Part shown: in pieces, positions 1 through 8,258 of the stretch
Layout: the number at the start of each line of letters is the position of its first letter
Position numbering within the stretch: position 1 is the first letter of the stretch
Source: Rhinopomastus cyanomelas
Lineage: Eukaryota > Chordata > Aves > Bucerotiformes > Rhinopomastidae
Assembly (NCBI GenBank): GCA_013400115.1
Contig: VXBP01004153.1
Coordinates: forward strand, 496,789-560,788
DNA: 64,000 nt
Direction of reading: 5' to 3'
Position numbers and translations under genes: made by a program
The notes under the pieces: model-generated
The model's input: the letters and a program-made list of their open reading frames with translations, nothing else
Databases searched by the model: none
Told to the model about the DNA's origin: nothing

Positions 1-2270
1 CTGAAAGGGCACAAGTGATTCTGTGCCACTTCGATTAGTGAGAAGGACATAAATATTGAGGTCCTGGCATTAGTTGTACTAGGTTGGAGAAGTCCATCTA
101 GGAAGAAGCACACAGATGGACAGTTGTATTCACAGAAAGACTTTTTGCAAGATAAACCTTATGAAAGTTATGAAGGAGCCATGTGAGCAGCTTGGGGCAT
201 TCATATGACACACAGTAATCTAGCTCAGTCTAGCTCTGAGTTTGTCCCATAGTAGGGGAAAATCTACTGTTGCAGGAGTTAGCCTTCTGCTGCGACTTTA
301 GACGGAGGTGTTACTGGAGGCGATAGGCTGCTGTCATTCAATCTACATAGAATTTGTTCAGAGTGCTGGCAGGAGCATCATAGTTAGGAAGATGGTCTAT
401 ACAACTTTATGAGAAGATTTGTCCCACAGCTGCTGCGCATTTCTTCCTGTCCTCCCTCAAATCCCAAATCCTCTGCCACTGCTCTTCACTTGTCCAACCC
501 ACAAATGGCTACTTTTTCATCCTGGTACACTTCCAGTAGAGTTCACTCCTGTCCTTCCAGTTTCCTGATGCTTTCTACTGAAGTGGTGAAGGTTGCCAAG
601 CCTTCCTGGGGTAACTTCTCTTCACCCCATTTTCCTTTCCTCAGCTTTAGTGGTTTCCATGACATCTGTATTTTTTTTTCATTCCAGTGCCTTCCTGTAA
701 GTGCTGTTATCGACTCCATCTAATTTAATTTAAGTTTCTGCAGCTGTAACCTAATCTGTGCTGCAGTTTTCCTCCCTCCCAGTGAGGCATATCTTCTTCT
801 AAGTCTTCCAGGAGCTGAGCAGCTGCAGTTTTCCCAAAGCACACACCAGATCTCCTGCCACGATCCATTTCCATCTCCCTAGTCCTGCAGGGACATTATA
901 TTCCTTTCCCAACTGGCTGACCAATGCCATCGTCTTCTACCTTCCTCACCACCAGCCACTGGTGAAAATATCAATAATGATGAATTATGGATTGGCTTAG
1001 TGCTATTTAATAATTTACTCATTACTTTAAGTTCTTCCAAAAGTTTTTTAGAAATCAGTGTTTAGCTAAAGAATTTAGCTTCAGATTTCTTGAAAGTTCT
1101 GTACTGTCTTAATTAAAATATAAAAATAAGTAAGAATGAAAAAGTTTGAAAGTTAACACAAAATTGTTCTGTGGAAGGAAAAACTACCAAATGCACTTCA
1201 GAAAGGTGATTTAAAACTTTATCTGGGAGAAATAATAGAATGGAATAGATTCCACGGACAATAATCACAGCTTTATCTCCAAGTGCCAATCTTACCTCAT
1301 TTGCTATTCTGGGGAAGATGACTTTGTTATCAATAATGAAATGAATTGGCTCCTTCATTTAGAATCTTGCTAATGCCATGCCAGGTCTTCTGTGTCCATT
1401 TATTCAGCAGTCTTAACAAAAAATTAATTCCATGGCTAAAATGGAAATAATTCCTTAAACATCAATTAGCTCAAACTTTGGGGGTAACAAGAATCAGTCC
1501 ATTGTCTTTGGGGGCAACAAGGACCAGCCCGTTCTTTCCTTGCTAACACACTCTTCAGAGCACCTCAAAAGCCAGAAAGTATAGACTGAGTCCATTGGAT
1601 CCAAGGTAAAAAGCAGGACTCAGTGATGTCCTGTCTACTGTTTCTTTTCCTTTATTCCCTTGGGCCCACTGGTAGCCACAAGGTAGGTGACTATGACAAC
1701 TATGTTAGGCCTGTGTTCCTGACTGAGAAGAACCATCAAATGACTTTTTGATTGATCCTTCCAAATATATGCACACAATATTAATTTATCCATTGATCTT
1801 TCTCTTTTGCTTTAACTATTCAAGTGTCAGATCCTCAGCAGCTGCCCAGAAAGGCCAGGGAAAGTTTTACCACTCATCATAGTCAAACAGAGCTAAAAAT
1901 CAGCACTAAAAGTGACTCTGCCGTGTAGGGACAGACACTCATATGCGTAAGGCAGTGGGGATAAATAAGAAATTTATTTCAAAGTGCCAGCTTACTCCAT
2001 GGGGACCCGATGTGTGAGACTAGACCAGACCTCTGTGGCCTTTGGTCTGTCTTCCACTGGAACAACCATATCACAGACTGCCCTTTCTAAACAGGACTCA
2101 CTTGATTTTAGCCACAATGTGATACCATCTGTGATTACCCCTGGGCTCCCCAATGTAGCTCACAGGAAGATGTGAAGTGGTGAGTGGTGTGGGAGGGAAA
2201 TTATAAAAACAAGCAATCTTTTAAAGCAAGAGTTTTAAAAATTTCTACTGGGAATAAGATGATGTAGCAA
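1..2270. other. Unique AT-leaning DNA, no recognised gene
   Basis: I see no CR1 tail, LTR pair, tRNA or recognisable exon here. The only coding-like signal is the minus-strand frame listed separately at 384-809. Two short similar phrases occur near 1480 and 1508 (a 'ttgggggtaacaag' type motif repeated about 28 bases apart), too short to name as a repeat family. Confidence 0.5.
384..809 (-). pseudogene. Possible decayed coding stretch, family not recognised
   Basis: On the minus strand one frame runs 142 codons from 809 down to a TAA at 384-386, broken by only three stops: a TAG just before the ATG at 717-719, a TGA at 543-545 and a TGA at 486-488. The reading is rich in Glu, Lys, Leu and Arg and looks helical or coiled-coil-like (for example 'TSVESIRKLEGQ' and 'RAVAEDLGFEGGQEEM'). 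The second TGA lies where a Trp codon would read naturally. It does not match CR1 ORF1 or ORF2. A decayed processed pseudogene or an old element protein would fit, but three stops in 142 codons is only about half the chance expectation, so it may be coincidence. No function is proposed. Confidence 0.2.
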
Positions 2271-2274
2271 CTCA

Positions 2275-2838
2275 GTGCATGAGATGAGCAGATTCCCCTC
2301 CACAAAGAAGAGAAGGGTCCTAGTTATTGGAGACTCACTCCTGAAAGGGATTGAGGAGCCAATATGCAGAGCTGACCCTCATAACAGGGAAGTCTGCAGT
2401 TTACCTGGAGCCCAAATCAGGGACATCACAAGATTGCTCCCTAACCCAGCGAGATCACCTGACTATAACCCACTCCTGATCGTCCAGACAGGTGGGGGAG
2501 GAAGCTTTATTCCATAGCCTGAGGGGAATGAAGAAAGACCATAAGGCAATTAGGACATTTGTTGAAAGATTCTGGGGCACACACTGTATTCTCGTCATTT
2601 CTTCAATTTTGGGGTGAGGACATAGGCCAGAATAGAAGGATTCAGTCCATTAACGCCTGGCTATGAGACTGGTGTTACAGGCAGGGCTTTGGGTTCTTTG
2701 TTAATAACTGGTTCTGTCAGACACCAGACCTAGCAGATACAAATGGGAAGGGGGGAAATCAAATGCAAATTCCTCAGAGGGGAAAAATGGTTCTGGGGCA
2801 GGAGTTGGCAGGACTCATTCAGAGGACCTTAAAATACA
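2275..2838 (+). pseudogene. CR1 ORF1 C-terminal (SGNH esterase-like) remnant
   Basis: The frame starting at 2275 contains 'KKRRVLVIGDSLLKGIEEP' followed by 'CRADPHNREVCSLPGA' and 'IRDITRLLP'. This is the esterase-like domain known from CR1 ORF1 proteins; the GDS block carries the expected nucleophilic serine. The frame ends at 2517. Beyond it ORF1 similarity continues in broken frames up to 'ELAGLIQRTL' near 2835, where ORF1 normally ends. In the element this protein accompanies the RNA in the ribonucleoprotein particle; that role is family knowledge. This copy is dead because of stops and indels. The same domain boundary recurs on the minus strand near 7320, where the G of the GDS motif is changed. 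Confidence 0.8.
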
Positions 2839-2953
2839 TTTGAGGAGGGGTGGGATAGTTGATGGGCAAGCACCAGTGGGACAAGCTCTGGTCTAATGAA
2901 AACCAGGTGACCTCTCACTGTCCAAGGCTGAAATTCAGGCGCTCAGCTCGCTC

Positions 2954-3580
2954 CTGAAATGCCTGTACACCAATGCACGCAGCATGGGGAATAAGCAGGA
3001 GGAGTTAGAAATCCATCTCCAGTCAGGTGATTATGATCTGGTGGCAGTTATAGAGACCTGGTGAGACAGCTTGCATTAGTGCAGTGTGGTCATGGATGGC
3101 TATGTCCTTTTTAGGGTAGAGGGTGGCAGGGTGGAGAAGTTGCTCTCTACGTGAGAGAGCAACTGGAATGTATTGAGTTCTGTCCAGGGGCGGAAGAAGA
3201 AAGAGTTGAGAGTGGGTGTGGATTAAGGGGCAGGCTTGCGTAGATGACACAGTTGTGGGTGTCTATTACGGACCACCAGATCAGAACGAGGACATTAATG
3301 AGGTCTTCTACAGGCAGCTGGCAGCAGCTACAGCCCCTGGTTCTCATGGGGGATTTTAACTACCCTGATGTTTGTTGGAAGACCTGCTCAGACATCCATC
3401 CACGGTCCAGGAAGTTCCTCCAGTGCATTGGTGACAATTTCCTGATGCAAATGGTGGAAGAGCCCACTGGGAGACGAGCGCTGCTGGACCAACAAGGCAG
3501 GTCTGGTTGAAGCAGTGAAGCTTGAGGACAGCCTTGGTTGTAGTGACCATGAGACGGTGGAGTTGAGGGTCTATGATTCA
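2954..3580 (+). pseudogene. CR1 ORF2 endonuclease-domain remnant
   Basis: The reading begins 'LKCLYTNARSMGNKQEELE', the typical N terminus of the CR1 apurinic-type endonuclease, and continues 'YDLVAVIETW' before an in-frame TGA at about 3062. After frameshifts it resumes with 'VVGVYYGPPDQNED' near 3255, 'LVLMGDFNYPDVCW' near 3340 (the GDFN catalytic block) and ends in 'SDHETVELR' near 3570, the SDH block that closes this domain. In an active element the enzyme nicks target DNA to prime reverse transcription. Here at least one stop and two frame changes make it non-functional. The same C-terminal segment recurs at 57601-57920. Confidence 0.85.
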
Positions 3581-3595
3581 CCCATCCCTACATCT

Positions 3596-5524
3596 TTCCA
3601 ATAATATTCATTATGTTACATGTTGTTCATCCTAATTATATGCTCAAAGTCATTAATCACTGCCTGGGAATGCTACGGAGCACCAAGCAGATGCAATGCT
3701 GAAATAGGCGACTGCAACCTGAAAGAGAAGAGCGAAAGAAATGGTGTTGCAAGTAAAGAGGGAGCAGTTCAACACATCAAGGACTAGAGCATTCCAGAAC
3801 TGAACAGACACCTGGGAGAGGCTCTTAGAAGTTGTTTTATGTCAGTCAGGTGAGCCACAAAAGTGACGATTAACCACCTTTCATTTTGCAAGATCAAAAA
3901 CTCAAGATTTGTTTGGAAGTGTAAACTTAACTGAAAAGGAAGAAGCTGGTAATCTGATGGTGAGCAGCTGAAAAAGAACTAAGTATAGAAATTCTGCACA
4001 GTAAAAAAAAATATAAATTCTTGCAAGTCCTGAAAGACAGATGCATATAGTAACTCTCATATCATCTCGGTAGACCCAGGCATGCACATTACTGTGATAT
4101 CCAAGTTACAGACACAGGTTTAAGAGAAAAGCTTGTCTATTAAAGACAGGCTCATAAAGTTCAGATCATACATCATTCCTAATACAAGTGAGCTACATGA
4201 AGAAGTATTTGGGGTTGTTTCTTTCCCCCTTCCCTTGTTGGAAAACAATGCAAGCAGTAGATTTCTATATATACAGGAGGAAAGATTCCCTAGAAATGAA
4301 GAAAATACAGAAGACAATGTAAGTGTAGGAATAGTGAAAAATCACAACAAACACAGCAAACCTTGCAGACTAAGAGAAAAAGAATATACAAATCTAGGAT
4401 TAGTAGTGTTTTAAAGAAAGACAGAAAAACCTCCACCCACAGACAACCCCAAACCCTAATGTTGAGCACTGAAAGAAATAGTTTAATCCTAATGTTAAAC
4501 CCCAATGTTAAGCACACTGACAGAAACAGTATAAACTAAAGGTTGCTGTAGGCAACTGCCAAAACACTGCATTACGATGCTGAACCACTAAGCCTCATAT
4601 GTAGAGCTAATATGCACTACGTATTGTAGCTCTGCCTTCATGACAGACACAAATAAAGCACATGAGGACACAAAACTTCATATAAGATTATAGTTTCAAT
4701 ATAACTGAATCCAGCTATTAAACATTCTTGCAGAATCTGATGTCAGACACAGGAGAGGCAAAGAGTAATTATCTTTCCATGCGGAAGCCAAATTGTGCTG
4801 CAGCACTCTGGAAATACAAGGGGTGACCAGATGACATGGAGTAAAATAAAGAGTTTTAGCCTAAAACTTGTGATTGTCACAGCAGTGGTTGACTTCATGG
4901 AGAAAAACTGAATCCTGTGGGTGGCATTCTTCTGCTCTAACTTAGATGTGTACAGGGGGTCTGGCAAGACCAGCTCAGGCTCAGATTTTCAGAGTTAACA
5001 TATTCACATCCAAAGCACAGTATTAAATCCTTCTCAAACCAAGACTTGTGGAGGAAATCAAAGCTGGAATTGCTGAGCAATCAACAGCAGTGTATAATTT
5101 CCCTCTGTAAAACCTCTCCAAATAGCACAAAGTTGGAAAGCAGTGAATATGATTCAGGGTTTTGTTAAAAACTGTAAAACAGTGCTTCTTGGCACGTCAG
5201 AGAAGCACACACAGTGGGTCTGACTGGAGCTAAAGAATGGGGCAAGTGGAGATGCAGTAATTATGATAGGTGCAAGAAACAGCAAAGAAAGATGTCTTAC
5301 TGGTTTCTATTCAAAAACCCAAATGTGGGAGTGACAGACTACTCCTAACGTTCTCCTTGGATTTCCACAGCCCTTGCAGGGGGAAAACTCACCACAGATA
5401 GACTGAAGAAATGCAGCCACCGTGGGATAAATTAACTGGTCCTGACATAAGTAAGTAGCTGTTTAGCAGGTAAGAAAATTACACTTCAGTGGAGAGGGGT
5501 CAGCAGTGTCTCAGCATACTTGTA
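3596..5524. other. Unique AT-rich DNA, nothing recognised
   Basis: No CR1 tail, LTR, exon or RNA gene could be recognised. Open frames here (up to 93 codons at 4133-4414) have no recognisable motif, and several overlap one another on both strands, as expected by chance. Short near-repeats of the phrase 'cctaatgtt' occur between 4455 and 4505. Confidence 0.5.
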
Positions 5525-6035
5525 AATCATAGAATCAAAAATCATTCATGTTGGTAAAGACCTTCAATATCACTGAGTCCAATCATGAACCCAACTGTCC
5601 CAATCCCACCACCAAACCCTGTCCCTGAGCTCCAGATCTCCACAACTGTGAAACATGACCAGGGATGGCAATTCAATCCCCTCTCTGGGCAGCCTGTGTC
5701 AAAGCCAGAGAATCCTTTCCAAGAAGAAGTTTCCCCTCAGGGCCAATCTAACCTTCCCCTAGGGCAACTTGAAGCCATTTGGTCTTGTCCTGTCCCTTGT
5801 TCCTTGGGAGAAGAGACCAACCCCTACTTCTCTGCAATCTCTTTCAGGTAGTTGCAGACAGCAATAAGGCTTCCCCTCAGCCCTCCTCCTCTTCAGACTA
5901 CCCAGCCCCAGATCCCTCAGCTGCTCCTCACAAGGTTTGTCCTCTAGACTCTTCCCCAACCCTGTGGTCCTTCTCTGGACCTGCTCCAGTCCCACAATGT
6001 CCTTCTCTTGAGGTGCCCAGAGCTGACTCCATTAG
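5525..6035 (-). mobile_element. CR1 LINE 3' fragment
   Basis: The left edge starts with a decayed inverted octamer tail ('aatcatagaatcaaaaatc') followed by the reversed CR1 3' UTR and the last part of ORF2. On the minus strand the C terminus reads 'LGLGSLKRRRAEGKPYCCL' and 'FSQGTRDRTRPNG', the conserved end of CR1 ORF2. The element is 5'-truncated at about 6035. It belongs to the same family as 41463-41890 and 51788-52145, which share the phrase 'acaactgtgaaacatg' or its equivalent in the terminal coding region. Non-autonomous, no open protein. Confidence 0.9.
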
Positions 6036-6654
6036 TCAGATGAAAAGTACATACGTCTGAAAAGATCGTGAAGGGTGAGATGGTAGTGCTGATGATGCTA
6101 AGTGATTGAGGACTGAAAAAGGGGCTGACTGCAAAATATCAGAGATAAATCTGCCTGCGCTGACTAGACGAGAAAATGCTAGTTGAAATGTGGCACAGGT
6201 AAACAGGGAATTATGCAACATAAGGAAAAGAGCCCTATATTTACACCCATAATGATAGCATTTGAACAATTACTGCTCAGGAAATAGTTCTTGAAGACAA
6301 TGGATCAAAGGAAATGTAAGTTTTTATAGCAGATGGTCCTATGAAAATATCAGTTCAATCCGAGAAAACACCACTGGGAATCCTTAGTGTACCTAAACTC
6401 AGAACACTGGATCATCACCTCAGAAAGTGTTGGAAAAGGTTCAGAGAAGGTAACAGGTATGATTGGAAAACTAGAATAACGAACATGAAGATAATTTCAT
6501 TTTGAAAAAAAGAAATCTGAGTGATGCTGTCCTAGGAGTGAACTGGTGGATGGACAGGTAGCTCTTCACTTCAGTACAGGGAACAAGGTGCACTAGGCTG
6601 GGACACAGGTGGCAGGTTCAAAACCTTCAGAAGACAAGCTGTTGAGCTGGCACT
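6036..6654. other. Mostly unique DNA with possible ancient CR1 trace
   Basis: Between about 6395 and 6480 the plus strand reads like the highly decayed segment of archosaur-type CR1s ('gttggaaaaggttcagaga' then 'aggtaacaggtatgattgg'), but the match is short. Nothing else in the stretch is recognised. Confidence 0.35.
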
Positions 6655-7215
6655 GTATAAGGGCAGCACAGAACACAAACTGCATCCTGGGCTGCATCAA
6701 ACATGAAGTGTCACCAGATGGTCAAGGGAGGTGATTCCTCCCCTCAACCCTGCTCACTTGGAGTCCTGTGCCCAGTCTGGAGTCCCCACTATAAAGAGGA
6801 CAGGGAAAAGTTAGGGTGACTCCAGAGGAGGCCACAAGCTTGTGTGGGGAGAGGAAACCGGAGCCACAAGATCCTGAGGAAACTGGAGCTGTTCAGCCTG
6901 GAGAAGAGAAGACTCTGGGAGAACCTTACAGCAGCCCTCAGTACCTGAAGGGGTCCAGGAAAGCTGAAAGATTCTAGTGATAGGACAAGAGGGATGGGTT
7001 CAAGCTAAAAGAGGACAGATTGAGATGAGATCTGAGGCAGAAATCTCCCCCTGTGAGGGTGCTGAGCCCCTGGAACAGGTTGCCCAGGGATGCTGTGGCT
7101 ACATCATCCCTGGAGGTGTTCAAGGCCAGGCTGGATGTTGCTGTGGGCAACATGATCTGGTGAGAGGTGTCGCTGCCCATAGCAGGGGATTGGAAGTAGA
7201 TGATCGAGTCCCTTT
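6655..7215 (+). mobile_element. CR1 LINE 3' fragment, tail lost at junction
   Basis: Plus-strand CR1 from the C-terminal part of ORF2 ('aactgcatcctgggctgcat' near 6678) through 'gtgataggacaagagggatg' near 6975 and 'aggctggatgttgctgtggg' near 7130 to the start of the 3' UTR ('gattggaagtagatgatc' near 7190). It stops at about 7215, where a minus-strand CR1 tail begins, so the two elements lie tail to tail. It is related to the elements at 36312-37014 and 45078-45464, which carry the same 'aaaagagg...gatctgagtcagaaatc' type segment. Confidence 0.9.
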
Positions 7216-7317
7216 ACAGAATCACAGAATCAGCATGGCTGGAAAGGACCTCCAGGGTCATCGAGTCCAACCTTTATCCTAGTAGTGGGTCTGGCCCTCA
7301 GTTCCTCTGAGAAGGGA

Positions 7318-7665
7318 GTCATCAGTTACAATTACCCTCCTTTATTTCTTTTTTGAACAAGTCTTAATGCATGGGGGAGACTGGCTAGCTGTGAGTGACT
7401 CCCCTGTTGGACCTTCATCCCCATCATCATTTATTTGTCCCTCCAATTCCAGAGCCCCATACCGCTTGTGGAAGGGCAACCAGGAAGGGGAGGGAGGCTG
7501 GGATGGGGTTCGCCTGTCTTGCCGAGCAAGGACCTGCTTCCTTTCCCCCTTACTTCTTTGTTTACATCCATTTACCTGGCTGCAAGAGAGGAGAGGATCC
7601 CCTTCTAATGGAGCCTCCACTTTCTGTTCTGTCCTCAAAGATGGTAGGACCTGACTCCACTAGTC
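7318..7665 (-). pseudogene. CR1 ORF1, middle segment and start of esterase-like domain
   Basis: From 7665 the minus strand reads 'EID', a TAG, then 'WSQVLPSLRTEQKVEAPLEG'. Further down come 'RTPSQPPSPSWLPFHKRYGA' and 'LELEGQINDDGDEGPTGE', the proline-rich linker of CR1 ORF1. The frame then ends in 'CIKTCSKKK' with a TAA and continues past it as 'RRVIVTDDSLLRGTEG'. The last block aligns with 'RRVLVIGDSLLKG' of the copy at 2275; here the Gly of GDS is Asp, so the esterase-like motif is altered as well as interrupted. It continues the ORF1 N terminus at 7778-8046 across the inserted tail. A non-functional relic. Confidence 0.75.
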
Positions 7666-7671
7666 GATCTC

Positions 7672-7794
7672 ACAGTATCACACAGTATCACAGTAATGAC
7701 AAGGTTGGAAAAGACCTCAAGGATTATCCAGTCCAACCCAAATCCAAAAAAACCCAGCAATCCCAACATCTAACATCTAGATTATGCCACTCAG
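7672..7794 (-). mobile_element. CR1 3' tail inserted within ORF1 of another CR1
   Basis: A short minus-strand CR1 3' end ('cacagtatcacacagtatca' octamers, then 'aaggttggaaaagacctcaa') interrupts the ORF1 reading, which resumes on both sides at the 'EREI' codons. The flanks share 'atctc' (about 7667-7671 and 7796-7800), a possible short target duplication. About 45 bases on the right of the insert are not recognisable as tail. Severely 5'-truncated. Confidence 0.65.
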
Positions 7795-8046
7795 AATCTC
7801 CCTCTCACATTCCCTTATTGACCTCAGCTTTTCAACCTCTTCCTTTAGCTCAGCCACTAGGCTGAGCAGATCATCCACCTGGTCCCACCGGACACAGGTG
7901 CTACCTCCATCACCCTTCATCGGCAATGCCAGACTCTGGCATTCCCTGCAGCCAGATACCTGAACACCAACGTGCTCCTGCAGGACCTCTGTCTGGGTCA
8001 CCGTGCTCTTCTTCGCAGGAGGTTTAGTAGCCCTGGTCACAACCAT
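7778..8046 (-). pseudogene. CR1 ORF1 N-terminal region (zinc-finger-like)
   Basis: The open frame extends to 8121, but the natural start is the ATG at 8046, giving 'MVVTRATKPPAKKSTVTQTE', the usual beginning of avian CR1 ORF1. It continues 'VQVSGCRECQSLALPMKG', 'STCVRWDQVDDLLSLVAELK' and 'EEVEKLRSIRECEREI'. The paired cysteines resemble the PHD-like finger described for CR1 ORF1, but the last Cys of the CVRC pair is Trp here. The Leu/Glu-rich stretch after it looks like a coiled coil, probably for multimerisation (family knowledge). The frame is lost at the inserted tail (7794), where it reads 'LSGII' and stops. Likely role in an active copy: an RNA-binding chaperone in the retrotransposition particle. 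Confidence 0.8.
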
Positions 8047-8099
8047 CACTGTCTTTTTTTTATTATTTTTATTTTCCCTGGGCCCTCTCCTCCAGACGC

Positions 8100-8258
8100 C
8101 CTGCTGGCTGCGTGCAAACATCGCGACAGCTCACGAACTCGCTGTTCTGCTCTTTCCAAGCCCACAGGCTGCTGGGGCGCGGCGAAAACCCCGGCGCACG
8201 GGCTGCTGGTGCTGTCTCGCCCTTGCGCTGTCTCCACCACCGAGTGCTGCAGTGGCTA
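8100..8258 (-). promoter_or_regulatory. Probable CR1 5' UTR (GC-rich promoter region)
   Basis: This block is clearly more GC- and CpG-rich than its surroundings ('ggggcgcggcgaaaaccccg' near 8174). It lies immediately upstream, on the minus strand, of the ORF1 start at 8046. CR1 full-length elements carry a GC-rich 5' UTR with promoter activity; that is family knowledge. Whether this copy can still drive transcription cannot be seen. The end at 8258 is where composition falls back to AT-rich. Confidence 0.5.

Larger units (their letters stand above)
2275..3595 (+). mobile_element. CR1 LINE, 5' half (ORF1 end plus ORF2 endonuclease), 3' end missing
   Basis: The sequence reads through the C-terminal part of CR1 ORF1 and then the N-terminal endonuclease of ORF2, with several stops and frameshifts. 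It stops at about 3595 without reverse transcriptase, 3' UTR or octamer tail. CR1 copies are normally truncated at the 5' end because reverse transcription starts at the 3' end, so a copy keeping only the 5' half implies later loss of the 3' half by deletion or recombination. The 5' boundary near 2275 is set by where recognisable ORF1 sequence begins and may lie somewhat further left. Confidence 0.85.
7216..8258 (-). mobile_element. Internally deleted CR1: 5' UTR and ORF1 fused to 3' tail, ORF2 absent
   Basis: Read on the minus strand, the element begins at about 8258 with a GC-rich, CpG-bearing segment (8100-8258) like the CR1 5' UTR. It continues through the ORF1 N terminus (8046 to about 7795) and the middle of ORF1 (7665 to about 7320). 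Just after 'DDSLLRGTEG' it passes directly into a CR1 3' UTR ('ggttggactcgatgaccctg', 7275 downwards) and an octamer tail ending at 7216. All of ORF2 is missing. A separate short CR1 tail is inserted inside it at 7672-7794. The simplest readings are an internal deletion of a full-length element or template switching during reverse transcription. CR1 5' ends are rare because most copies are 5'-truncated. Confidence 0.75.

Noticed and set aside
4133..4414. 93-codon plus-strand frame as a small gene
   Set aside because: AT-rich sequence, no motif, opposing frames on the other strand.
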